This document shows, piece by piece, positions 16,769-24,139 of a DNA stretch of 35,805 nt. Within the stretch, counting starts at the first letter, position 1, and every line of letters begins with the position of its first letter. The notes below the pieces were generated by a model. That model was not told the DNA's origin and searched no databases. It saw only the letters and a program-made list of their open reading frames with translations. The stretch lies in contig CAMCRP010000034.1 in the NCBI GenBank assembly GCA_945877315.1, positions 1 to 35,805 of the forward strand. The letters run 5' to 3'. Made by a program: the position numbers and the translations under genes. This DNA is from an uncultured Ruminococcus sp. (GTDB taxonomy: Bacteria > Bacillota > Clostridia > Oscillospirales > Ruminococcaceae).

Positions 16769-17212
16769 TTATGGCAAATGATCCTTCAACCTCTCATAAA
16801 ACGCCGACTTCCTAAGCCCCACCTTCTTCATAAACTCAACCGCAGTAATCTCCCCATTTCTCCAATTGACATACAGCTCGTCCCAGAGCTTTGGGTCGAT
16901 CTGCTTTTTAGGCTTTCCCCTGTACTTACCCTGTGCCTTGGCAATAGCAATGCCTTCCTTCTGACGGTCAAGTATGTAGCCACGTTCCAGCTCGGCAACG
17001 GCAGCAAATACGGTCAGCATAAACTTTCCGGCGGGAGTTGTGGTGTCTATCCGCTCCTTCATAGAAATAAATTCAACCTGCTTTTCAGTCAGCTTCTCGA
17101 CCAGTTCAAGCAGGTCTTTTGTATTCCTAGCAAATCGTGAAATAGATTCCACGATAACCGTATCACCCTCTCGAACAAAACCCATCATCTCCGTAAGCTG
17201 ATGTTGAACAAA
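16769..17212 (-). pseudogene. Serine recombinase (resolvase), N-terminus missing
   Basis: The remaining 140 residues match the second half of the resolvase/invertase catalytic domain and the DNA-binding tail. They contain 'VREGDTVIVESISRFARN', 'FISMKERIDTTTPAGKFM', 'VAELERGYILDRQKEG' and the C-terminal 'GKYRGKPKK' plus helix-turn-helix. The first 50-60 residues, with the catalytic serine, are absent. The frame runs back only to about 17,212, where TGA appears and homology stops. The missing part is not found on the far side of the nearby IS element. This is a deletion remnant and should be inactive. Confidence 0.8.
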
Positions 17213-17360
17213 TCAAACGGAACATCGAAAAACACAATTGAACAAGCCGTAATATATTCTATCCATTATAATGAATGATTTATACTCAAAAACATTAGGC
17301 TGAATATCCAACTGTGTAAATGCCAATAATAACCACAAAGAAATTTGGAGGTAAAAAGGT

Positions 17361-18587
17361 ATGAAAAAGAGAAATCACGGCTTAAGCGAAAAGGAAATGG
17401 AGCTTGTACAGCTTCTGATGGCAGACTGTGAAAGCACAGGAGATATTCAGGCAAAATTAAAGCGATTATTCGCAGGAACAATCGAGCAGATGCTTGAAGC
17501 AGAGATGGATGAGCATCTCGGCTATGAGAAAAATTCTGCCCTTGGCAACAACTCCGGAAACAGCCGAAACGGCTATGGCAAGAAAACGATATGCAGCGAT
17601 TACGGCGAGTGTGAGATATCAGTTCCTCGTGACCGAAACGGAGAATTTGAACCCAAAGTCATTGAAAAAAGACAGACTCGCACTGACGAAATTGAACAGA
17701 AAATTATGGCTATGTATGCCAAGGGAATGTCTCAGCGAGACATTGAAGATACGCTCAAGGAAATCTACGGTTCAGAAATATCCCAGGGACTCATTTCTCG
17801 TATAACCGACAAAATTCTTCCCGAGGTAAACGAATGGCAGAACCGTCCTCTCGACAAGATTTATCCCGTAATTTTCTTTGACGGAATAGTTTTCAATTCA
17901 AGGAAAGACAATAAAATCGTCAGCAAATGTGTATACTCTGTTCTCGGGATCAATATGGAAGGACAGAAAGAAATACTGGGAACCTGGATATCCGAAAATG
18001 AGTCCGCAAGCTTTTATGCAAGCATATGCTCAGACCTCAGAAACCGCGGTGTTACGGACATTTTCATCGCTTGTCATGATAATCTGACGGGACTTTGCGA
18101 TGCTATAAATGCTGTATTTCCAAAGACGAAAAATCAGCTTTGTATCGTTCATCAGATCAGAAACAGCTGCAAATTTGTGCCTTACAAGGACAGAAAAGCA
18201 GTATGTGCCGATCTCAAGAAGATATATGGTGCGGTAAATCTCGATGACGCTGAATATGCAAAGGAAGAGTTTCGTGAAAAGTGGGATAAAAAGTATCCCA
18301 ACATCTTAAAATCCTGGGATAAAAACTGGGCTGAACTGACAACATTTTTTGAATATCCGGAAGAAATTCGGAAGATAATATATACTACAAACGCTGTTGA
18401 AGGCTACCATAGAATGGTCAGAAAATTCACAAAATCCAAGTCGATTTTCCCGACTGATGATTCCATTCGCAAGGTCATCTATATGAGCATTGTGGAAATC
18501 TCAAAGAAGTGGACTATGCCCGTAAGAGACTGGGGACTTGCCTACTCGCAGTTCGCAATTTTCTTTGAGGAAAGGTTTGCAGCCTGA
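17361..18587 (+). CDS. IS256-family transposase
   Basis: A 408-aa, full-length DDE transposase of the IS256 (mutator-like) group. The N-terminal region contains 'EMDEHLGYEKNS' and 'CEISVPRDRNGEFEP', both typical of the family. The catalytic acids probably lie in 'VIFFDGIVFNSRKD', 'ACHDNLTGLCDAI' and 'TTNAVEGYHRMVRK'. A C/H-rich block 'LCIVHQIRNSC' follows the second acid. An aatttggagg site lies just before the ATG. The gene has no frameshift or internal stop, so the element may be active. Confidence 0.95.
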   Translation: MKKRNHGLSEKEMELVQLLMADCESTGDIQAKLKRLFAGTIEQMLEAEMDEHLGYEKNSALGNNSGNSRNGYGKKTICSDYGECEISVPRDRNGEFEPKVIEKRQTRTDEIEQKIMAMYAKGMSQRDIEDTLKEIYGSEISQGLISRITDKILPEVNEWQNRPLDKIYPVIFFDGIVFNSRKDNKIVSKCVYSVLGINMEGQKEILGTWISENESASFYASICSDLRNRGVTDIFIACHDNLTGLCDAINAVFPKTKNQLCIVHQIRNSCKFVPYKDRKAVCADLKKIYGAVNLDDAEYAKEEFREKWDKKYPNILKSWDKNWAELTTFFEYPEEIRKIIYTTNAVEGYHRMVRKFTKSKSIFPTDDSIRKVIYMSIVEISKKWTMPVRDWGLAYSQFAIFFEERFAA

Positions 18588-18643
18588 CGGCTGATGAGGG
18601 CTCTGCCCTCAAACTCCCGAGGTTTATCCGCTTGAGGAATATC

Positions 18644-18698
18644 CGGTGAAGATGAAGAAAAGCAGCAACATTTCTGCTACTGCTCTTCACCGTTTTAT
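18644..18698 (+). terminator. Transposase terminator
   Basis: A perfect 9-bp stem (cggtgaaga at 18,644-18,652 and tcttcaccg at 18,684-18,692) encloses a second short stem and is followed by tttta. It is 57 bp after the transposase stop. Confidence 0.6.
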
Positions 18699-18903
18699 TC
18701 CGCAGCCTGCGTCGGGTCGCTCCTCAGCGAGTTCAGCTCGCTGAACTAATGCCTTCTTTGGCTGCATTTTTAGTATTGTCAGAATTTTGGCGATTATTGC
18801 GTTTACACGGTTTATTTTTCAGACCCATTCATAGGTGGAAACACCTTTGCATATCCCTTTATATTTGGATTTTTTCTCCTGCTTTTTCCTGAATATACTT
18901 TTT

Positions 18904-18933
18904 AACCCCTAATCCGCTTGCGAATTAGGGGTT
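18904..18933. terminator. Hairpin, possible terminator
   Basis: aacccctaatccgc pairs with gcgaattaggggtt, 14 bp with one mismatch and a 2-base loop. On the minus strand a short T/A tail follows. It lies just outside the IS end. Confidence 0.45.
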
Positions 18934-19015
18934 ATTCGACAGACTGACGTAAACAAATTGTTGGCGTGACTTTTTTCTATTTATTGCAGCCCAATTTATA
19001 ACCTATTTGAATATA

Positions 19016-19045
19016 AAAAGCTCCCGCTTTCGACGGGAGCTTTTT
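19016..19045. terminator. Terminator of exporter gene
   Basis: aaaaagctcccg and cgggagcttttt form a perfect 12-bp stem with a 6-base loop and T-runs on both strands, just downstream of the exporter stop codon on the minus strand. Confidence 0.8.
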
Positions 19046-19053
19046 ATGTTACA

Positions 19054-20376
19054 TCAGCTGCTCTTTCTGAAATTATTATCCGTAAATATTCTTGCAAAAA
19101 TAAGTCCGAGTGGCAGCGAAATGATTATAAGGAAAGCCTTTGTAAGCCACATTCCGCCGTTTGCAATATCGTATGCTCCGAGGTAGTAAATGCCCTTGTA
19201 GAGAAACATTCCCGGAACCATAATAACGATCGAGGGGACTGTGAGCGTAATTCTCGGATAGCCTGCCTTTGTTTTCATTGCCGAAGCAAGCAGTCCCGCA
19301 GTAAATGCACCGATAAATGCCGCAACGCCTGCGGGGATATTTGTAAAATCTATAAGTTCAAGCCTGAGAGTGTTTGCTATCATACCGATAAGTCCCGCCG
19401 TCACAGCCATTTTCCGCTTGCTGTTGAAGAGGAACGAGAAGCCGTACACGCCGCAGAAGCTGCAAATGAGCCTTATCACCATTTTAAGAACGGGATTCAT
19501 CACAAGCTCAGGCAGATCGGCAGGATACGAATTTAACAGCAGCGCCGTTACCCAGCCCGTCACCGTTGCCATTAAAATTATGAGCAGTGCATATGTGAGC
19601 CTTTCAAGTCCCGAACGAAGATCAAGCTTTGCAAGGTCGATTCCGCCTGTTATAAGCGGGAATCCCGGGATAACGAAAAGCATGGAGCATATATATCCCG
19701 ACTGATGAACTTCCGATACATTAAACAAAAGCTGAGAAATCCTGAACAGAATGATGTATGTAACACACGCCGCCGCCACAGCCGCAGACACATTTGCAAG
19801 CAGTGTTATATGTCTCTCCAGCAGCTTTTTTCTCACAAACATTCCCACCGCAGCTCCGAAAAATGCAAGAATCATTTCAACAGGGCCGCCGCCTAACAGA
19901 AATGTAAATCCGCAGCAGGCAAGACCCGATGCAAGGGCAAGATTAAACGCCTTGTAATTCGGCGGTATCTCGGCAATTTTATCAAGTATCCTGTGGAACT
20001 GGAGCACGGAATACTTCCCCGCTCTTTCCGCAAAGCCATCGGCAAAATGTTCAAGCTCGTTTAATTTGTCGGTGTTCACTCCCGTTGTGCTGAGAGTTAT
20101 TTCATTTGTGTGGGTCTCGCCGTTTTCTATGCAGGTGCATTCAATGGTCAGAAGCCCGATATCCGCATTGCAGACGATCCCAAGGGCTCTTGCTATCTTG
20201 TTCATGGAAGCACGGACTCTCCAAGCTCCCGTGCCCACCGAAAGCATCATCATTCCCACCCGCTCCACAAGTGAGGATTTTTCTTTAAGGGTGGCGTTCA
20301 CAGCGGGCTCGTAGCTTTCCTCCCCCACTATCTCGTGCCAGTCGATAGACATATGCTGTTTTCTGAATTTGCTCAT
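19054..20376 (-). CDS. ThrE-like threonine/serine exporter
   Basis: A 440-aa membrane protein of the threonine/serine exporter family. The soluble N-terminal part (about 1-150, 'MMLSVGTGAWRVRASMNKIARALG') is typical of DUF1212. About ten hydrophobic segments follow in two blocks: the DUF1212 membrane part with 'FVIPGFPLITGGIDL', and the DUF3815 part with 'VPSIVIMVPGMFLYKGIYY'. Many Firmicutes carry these halves as two genes; here they are fused as in ThrE. It would export small amino acids or related metabolites. The gene is divergent from a TetR repressor with a palindromic operator in between, which suggests repression of export until an inducer appears. Confidence 0.88.
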   Translation of the reverse strand: MSKFRKQHMSIDWHEIVGEESYEPAVNATLKEKSSLVERVGMMMLSVGTGAWRVRASMNKIARALGIVCNADIGLLTIECTCIENGETHTNEITLSTTGVNTDKLNELEHFADGFAERAGKYSVLQFHRILDKIAEIPPNYKAFNLALASGLACCGFTFLLGGGPVEMILAFFGAAVGMFVRKKLLERHITLLANVSAAVAAACVTYIILFRISQLLFNVSEVHQSGYICSMLFVIPGFPLITGGIDLAKLDLRSGLERLTYALLIILMATVTGWVTALLLNSYPADLPELVMNPVLKMVIRLICSFCGVYGFSFLFNSKRKMAVTAGLIGMIANTLRLELIDFTNIPAGVAAFIGAFTAGLLASAMKTKAGYPRITLTVPSIVIMVPGMFLYKGIYYLGAYDIANGGMWLTKAFLIIISLPLGLIFARIFTDNNFRKSS

Positions 20377-20419
20377 TGATAAAACCTTCCTGCCAAAAAT
20401 CTATATAAAGTGCAAAGTA

Positions 20420-20448
20420 ATTATACATCAAATGATTCCATATGTCAA
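20420..20448 (-). promoter_or_regulatory. Promoter of the exporter gene
   Basis: On the minus strand a perfect TTGACA (20,443-20,448), 17-bp spacer and perfect TATAAT (20,420-20,425) lie 44 bp upstream of the start codon. The TetR-type palindrome is about 72 bp upstream of this -35 box, so any repression of this promoter would act from a distance. Confidence 0.75.
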
Positions 20449-20512
20449 TATTTTGCATATGTTTCGCTTGACTAACAAAATATGAATATTTCGTAAAGTT
20501 ATGTACATTTGC

Positions 20513-20541
20513 TTGATAAGTGACCGATTGGTAACTATAAT
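20513..20541 (+). promoter_or_regulatory. Promoter of the TetR gene
   Basis: TTGATA (20,513-20,518), a 17-bp spacer and TATAAT (20,536-20,541). The spacer and -10 box are inside the palindromic operator, so the regulator is expected to repress itself. Confidence 0.75.
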
Positions 20542-20560
20542 TAAAGTTACCGAACGGTCA
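20521..20560. promoter_or_regulatory. TetR-type palindromic operator
   Basis: A 40-bp inverted repeat whose half sites read tgaccgattggtaactataa and its reverse-strand partner tgaccgttcggtaactttaa, matching at 17 of 20 positions. The half site contains the gaccg..cggtaac pattern common for TetR operators that bind two dimers. It covers the -10 box and spacer of the TetR promoter. Confidence 0.8.
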
Positions 20561-20583
20561 CATTAATTCATGGAGGCATATTG

Positions 20584-21000
20584 ATGATAAACGGAACAAA
20601 AGAAAAGATACTTGAAAATGCACTGGAGCTATTTGCGCAAAGCGGATATCTTGGCACATCAATGAGCGACATCGCAAATCGCCTTGGAATAACCAAAGCC
20701 GCCCTGTACAAGCATTATGCAGGAAAGCAGGAAATTCTTGACAGCATAATCCTGCGAATGAACGAGCTGGCCAAAGAGCGGGCGCAGGCATATGATATGC
20801 CCGAGGGCGCCACGGAAGATTCTGCCGAAGCCTACAGCCACACCCCCGAGGACAGGATACGTGCCTACAGCAAGGCGCAGTTTATCCACTGGACAGAGGA
20901 CAAATTCTCCTCGGATTTTCGTAAAATGCTGACCTTGGAGCAGTACCGGGCAATCATCATCCCATCAACTCACAAGCCATCATTTCTCTGCACTCGCTGA
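20584..21000 (+). pseudogene. TetR repressor, truncated C-terminus
   Basis: The N-terminal 47 residues are a textbook TetR helix-turn-helix ('KILENALELFAQSGYLGTSM', 'IANRLGITKAALYKHYAGK'). Family members are about 190-200 residues; here homology appears to stop after 'RKMLTLEQYR' near 20,950. The last 14 residues are out-of-context sequence read through the 3' end of a convergent gene, whose stop codon lies at 20,957. The ATG at 20,584 follows GGAGG by 7 bases. The DNA-binding domain is complete, so it might still bind the operator, but the ligand-binding half is lost and dimerisation is likely impaired. Confidence 0.8.
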
Positions 21001-21913
21001 CAATTTCTTTCAGCATAACAGGGTCATACATAAGCTCCTCAATTTCCATTGCGTCATATCCAAGGTCGATAAGAATCATAATGTCACTTTCATCAATGCC
21101 GAAATATCCCGCATACATAATAAGTGCGTCCAGCTCGTTTTCATCATCGTCAAAGCCGTAGTCAAAATATTTCCCACGGTAGGGATAGTAAGGATAATCG
21201 TAATCATCATTGTTGAAGCTGCCTCTCTCAATTGTCCCATCAGCCGAAATTTTCAGAATTTCGCCCGACTTGATTTCAACCTTTTCTTTCTTTTTGATAC
21301 GCATCTTCTTCAACGTCTTATCCAGAATATCCGAAGTGCTTGCGTACACATAATATCCATCGCAGTCGTAAATAGCAAGCGGATTGCTGCCCTTAACAAG
21401 ATAGACCTCATTCTTGTCCGTAAGTATGGAAAAGCAGAATGAACCGCTGACAGTTTCGGACATCTTTGCAATGCTGTCAAAGCTGATCTCTCCATAATGC
21501 TCCAGCAGCTGAACGGCTATGTAGCTGTCCGTTTCTATGGACGTATTCGGCAGCTGCATGGTCTTTCTGAGTATCTCGTCATTGTAGAGAACACCATTGT
21601 GAGCAAGGGCAAATCTCCCGCTTTTGGTTTTACCGAAGAACGGGTGGTTATTGTAATTTATCTGCTGATTGCCCTTAGTTGTCATTCGTGTATGACCTAT
21701 CACAACTCTGCTCTCAAACGGAATATAAAACTTGAACTTTGACGCCTTCACAGGACGCTTGTAGACATGAAGCCCGTCATTTGAAACATAAGCTATTCCC
21801 GTAGCGTCCGTTCCACGCACCTCACATTCCCGAGAAAGAATGTGTAAAATAGACCTCCTCATAAATGCGGGCAAATTGTGTTTGTAGTCAATAATTCCAA
21901 ATAAACTGCACAT
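20957..21913 (-). CDS. Class II glutamine amidotransferase
   Basis: A 318-aa Ntn-type glutamine amidotransferase. The nucleophile Cys2 follows the initiator Met ('MCSLFGIIDY'). The other family blocks are 'RGTDATGIAY', 'VIGHTRMTTKG', 'ALAHNGVLYND' and 'IETDSYIAVQLL'. It would release ammonia from glutamine. The C-terminal 90 residues are an acidic, Tyr/Asp-rich tail not seen in purF or asnB. Its ATG overlaps the stop of the amidoligase gene (TAATG), so the two enzymes are made together and ammonia could be passed on to the ligase. Stand-alone pairs of this kind are known from phages and plasmids. The gene overlaps the broken 3' end of the tetR remnant. Confidence 0.9.
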   Translation of the reverse strand: MCSLFGIIDYKHNLPAFMRRSILHILSRECEVRGTDATGIAYVSNDGLHVYKRPVKASKFKFYIPFESRVVIGHTRMTTKGNQQINYNNHPFFGKTKSGRFALAHNGVLYNDEILRKTMQLPNTSIETDSYIAVQLLEHYGEISFDSIAKMSETVSGSFCFSILTDKNEVYLVKGSNPLAIYDCDGYYVYASTSDILDKTLKKMRIKKKEKVEIKSGEILKISADGTIERGSFNNDDYDYPYYPYRGKYFDYGFDDDENELDALIMYAGYFGIDESDIMILIDLGYDAMEIEELMYDPVMLKEIVSECREMMACELMG

Positions 21914-23001
21914 TAAAATTCCTCCGTTTCTGATACAGGCTCATTGACATAGAGTCTGCGTTCTTTAAGATACTGAATAAGCTCAGGCTCGGTTATTGCC
22001 GAAACAAATTCGGGCCAAGACAAAGAGGTCATTTCTTCATCATTAAAACTTATCGCTGCTTCACAAATGCGGTTTACCATTTGAAGGGTTGCTATCAGCG
22101 TGTTGTACTTGAGTGTCCCTCTGAAAATCCTGAATTCAATTGTGTAATAGTTACACAGATTAATGCAAGCATACCGCCCCTTACCCGTAGATTTTGCGTT
22201 GTCCATTACTTGCTTAGGATTATCCTTGATACCATACCTTGCCGCCCAGCGATTAATCTGATATTCTGTCCTTCTTGAAAACCTCAGCATTTCCTGCCAG
22301 AATCGTTCAATGAAGAACAGTATCCTTGAAATAACCTCGTCCTGTTCGGAACGATCACTGCCGAATGCTTTTCTGTTGACATGTACATGAAGTCCGCAAG
22401 TAGACGTCTTATGGGAACGATAGCCTAAAGAAACAGCCTTGGAGGTCAGTTCCCTCCAAGGCATATTTTTCAGATGATATTCAAGGGTCATAGGGTGTGT
22501 TACAAGCTCCATTCCCTCGTCAAGGCTTCCGTCTGTCTTTATGTACAGCTGAGATTTGTCGGCAATATCGCAAAGTTTTTCCGCATTATCATCGTCACAG
22601 CCCGCACCGTCAATTTCAAGCTCTACTCCCATATACATACTTCCGTCACCGTGAAAAATCGGCTCGGGCTTGTAGGAATAGCTGTGGATATACTTCCTTT
22701 TGTGGTTTGTATAACAGCTGTGGCAGTAGGGGTAATCGGAATCATCGTCAACATAATAGGCATCATCGTCGTGAATAAGTCTGCCGCAGTCCTCGCAAGT
22801 GGTATAGTGATTATCACGGCAATGACGGCAAAGGATAATATCGTCATCTCCCTCATCATCACCGTTCCAGATTCTTTCACCGCAGCAATCACAGGTGCGG
22901 GTGTTTGAATCATAGCAATCCTCGCACATAATAACATCACCCAAAGAATAAACTTCGTCCTCTTCAAGACTGCATCCGCAATAGGCACACATTACGCTCA
23001 T
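21913..23001 (-). CDS. Amidoligase with N-terminal zinc fingers
   Basis: A 362-aa protein. Residues 3-110 hold paired CxxC motifs ('CAYCGC', 'CEDC', 'CDCCGE', 'CRHC', 'CEDCGR', 'CHSC'), consistent with three LIM-like zinc-binding units. Residues from about 120 onward are a glutamine-synthetase-fold amidoligase: 'YMGVELEIDG', 'IKTDGSLDEGMELVTHPM', 'TCGLHVHVNR' and 'EFRIFRGTLKYN'. Such enzymes form amide bonds on peptides or small molecules, using ammonia or an amine. I chose the ATG at 23,001, which has GGAGG 8 bases upstream; the 16 extra N-terminal codons lie in a hairpin region. It is followed without gap by the glutamine amidotransferase. Confidence 0.88.
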   Translation of the reverse strand: MSVMCAYCGCSLEEDEVYSLGDVIMCEDCYDSNTRTCDCCGERIWNGDDEGDDDIILCRHCRDNHYTTCEDCGRLIHDDDAYYVDDDSDYPYCHSCYTNHKRKYIHSYSYKPEPIFHGDGSMYMGVELEIDGAGCDDDNAEKLCDIADKSQLYIKTDGSLDEGMELVTHPMTLEYHLKNMPWRELTSKAVSLGYRSHKTSTCGLHVHVNRKAFGSDRSEQDEVISRILFFIERFWQEMLRFSRRTEYQINRWAARYGIKDNPKQVMDNAKSTGKGRYACINLCNYYTIEFRIFRGTLKYNTLIATLQMVNRICEAAISFNDEEMTSLSWPEFVSAITEPELIQYLKERRLYVNEPVSETEEF

Positions 23002-23028
23002 TTTCTTTTCCTCCATAAACAAAATTAT

Positions 23029-23056
23029 CCCATAGGCACCGTTTGGCACCTATGGG
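23029..23056. terminator. Hairpin between DUF960 and amidoligase genes
   Basis: cccatagg (23,029-23,036) and cctatggg (23,049-23,056) form a perfect 8-bp stem. The loop contains half of a direct repeat ggcacc. There is no strong T-run on the minus strand, so this may be an attenuator or mRNA-processing hairpin that sets the ratio between the genes rather than a full terminator. Confidence 0.5.
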
Positions 23057-23064
23057 ATTTCAAA

Positions 23065-23349
23065 TCAATATTCTTCTGCTAACAGCATAGTGCAGTGGTC
23101 GCCGTCATCTATGACGTAGATTTTCTGATTGACAGGCTCGTTCCATTCAAAGCTTACAGACTCCCGGTATTCGGGCTGTTCCTGCTCGTGGACTATGGTC
23201 TGAATGCCGTTCTCACCGCTCAGTCGGAATATCTGGAGATAGTCCTTTTCGATGGGAATATCCGCTACCATTTTCCACATTATCAGCTGAAGCACAATGG
23301 GAATAGTTTCATTTACCCCGCACGTCAGATACTTTTCCGTCTTGAACAT
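23065..23349 (-). CDS. DUF960 family protein
   Basis: A 94-aa protein with the DUF960 pattern: 'KYLTCGVNETIPIVLQLIMW' at the N-terminus, then 'DYLQIFRL', 'IVHEQEQPEY' and a C-terminal acidic strand. DUF960 proteins are frequent in Firmicute plasmids, conjugative elements and phages; their function is not known to me. It lies directly upstream of the amidoligase gene on the same strand and overlaps the end of a 31-codon hydrophobic peptide gene. Confidence 0.8.
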   Translation of the reverse strand: MFKTEKYLTCGVNETIPIVLQLIMWKMVADIPIEKDYLQIFRLSGENGIQTIVHEQEQPEYRESVSFEWNEPVNQKIYVIDDGDHCTMLLAEEY

Positions 23350-23420
23350 TTTCGAATCACCGCCTTTCTTATCGCAATAGTTATACCCAGAGCTGCGATT
23401 ATGAATTTGATAGTTCTCAT
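23325..23420 (-). CDS. Hydrophobic 31-aa peptide
   Basis: A short frame with a strong gaaaggagat site 9 bases before the ATG. The peptide has a basic N-terminus, a hydrophobic centre ('FIIAALGITIAIRKAV') and a very basic C-terminus ending 'RKCSRRKSI', so it would sit in the membrane. Its end overlaps the start of the DUF960 gene by 25 bp, which suggests coupling. It may be a leader or a small membrane peptide; no family is recognised. Confidence 0.5.
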   Translation of the reverse strand: MRTIKFIIAALGITIAIRKAVIRKCSRRKSI

Positions 23421-23553
23421 TATTTCAATCTCCTTTCGCATAATAAATCGGTTCATATTATTTCCGATTCTACATATAGGATATATAATTACACTTGGGA
23501 GATTTGCGATAAAGAATATTGTTATCCTGACTACAAAAAATACTGGGTATGAT

Positions 23554-23580
23554 AAAAAATCGGGCAAATAATCTGCCCGA
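23554..23580 (-). terminator. Terminator, minus strand
   Basis: tcgggca (23,560-23,566) pairs with tgcccga (23,574-23,580), 7 bp, followed on the minus strand by a run of six T (23,554-23,559). Confidence 0.65.
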
Positions 23581-23850
23581 CATATCTTAATTGGGTAGCG
23601 TGCCGCTGTAGCCACATAGTTAGGAGGATGTGCAAAATCTTTTTATATGGCTTAATAACGTTTATCGATATAATGCAAAACTTATTTGCGTAGGAATAAA
23701 CTAATCCCCCTCGCATATACATAGCACGGTCTCGCAGTAGATCGCACCCGAAATTCACATTCATCAAACAAACATTAGTCGCAGCACTCATAATAACATT
23801 GTAACCGTAAATTTTCGGATTCAATATATATGCCAATCATTCACTAAAGC

Positions 23851-23880
23851 AAAAAAGAGCCGGATTAAAAATCCGGCTCC
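23851..23880 (-). terminator. Terminator, minus strand
   Basis: gagccggatt and aatccggctc form a perfect 10-bp stem. On the minus strand a run of six T follows. It lies about 50 bp downstream of the 'HEIDH' gene fragment. Confidence 0.75.
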
Positions 23881-23927
23881 AAGCAAATACAATCAACTTC
23901 ACTAAACGTCTATACATAGATTTCATC

Positions 23928-24066
23928 TTAATCAGCTTTGCAGTAATCTGGCAAAATATGCAACTCCTCGGAAGGATTATTTTCCAAAGCAGGCAGAGCA
24001 GTCTTGCCGTCAAAAGTCTTGACATGATCTATTTCGTGACTTTCATCACCCTTAACAATTGAGCTA
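23928..24066 (-). pseudogene. Gene fragment with HxxDH-like motif
   Basis: A 45-codon minus-strand frame, open from a stop near 24,067 to TAA at 23,928, with no start codon or ribosome binding site. It reads 'VKGDESHEIDHVKTFDG' followed by 'LPALENNPSEELHILPDYC', which has strong protein character and recalls the 'EIDHV' core of HNH endonucleases. I take it for the 3' remnant of a lost gene. The overlapping 62-aa frame in the next register looks like a shadow. Confidence 0.35.
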
Positions 24067-24139
24067 GGTCATTATTCAATGTGATGAACACATATGTTTT
24101 TCAGACATTTATTTCTAAATCAGTTTTCTATACCTCAAA

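Larger units (their letters stand above)
17314..18808 (+). mobile_element. IS256-family insertion sequence
   Basis: About 1.5 kb with imperfect terminal inverted repeats: gtgtaaatgccaataat at 17,314-17,330, and its near reverse complement ending in gtttacac at 18,808. A single transposase gene lies between them. I see no matching 8-9 bp target duplication at these ends, so the outer boundaries may be off by a few bases or one flank has been lost. It lies between the resolvase remnant and the exporter gene. Confidence 0.7.
18588..19015. other. IS tail and intergenic DNA
   Basis: No gene is visible. The stretch contains the IS right end, the transposase terminator, a small palindromic patch around 18,720-18,746 (cagcgagttcagctcgctg) and a second hairpin at 18,904-18,933. 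Confidence 0.5.
23421..23927. other. Intergenic stretch without clear genes
   Basis: I see no convincing gene. Two minus-strand terminators lie here (23,554-23,580 and 23,851-23,880). The DNA between them carries no ribosome binding site with a protein-like frame. A small untranslated RNA between the two is possible but not supported by a promoter that I can point to. Confidence 0.4.

Noticed and set aside
22474-22908. 144-aa plus-strand frame opposite the amidoligase
   Set aside because: The low-complexity Ile/Val-rich translation arises from the antisense of Asp-rich and Cys-rich codons.
23531-23836. 101-aa minus-strand frame
   Set aside because: It runs through a clear minus-strand terminator hairpin at 23,554-23,580, has no ribosome binding site and no protein-like pattern.
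23837-24025. 62-aa minus-strand frame
   Set aside because: It overlaps the more protein-like 'HEIDHV' fragment in another register and spans the terminator at 23,851-23,880.
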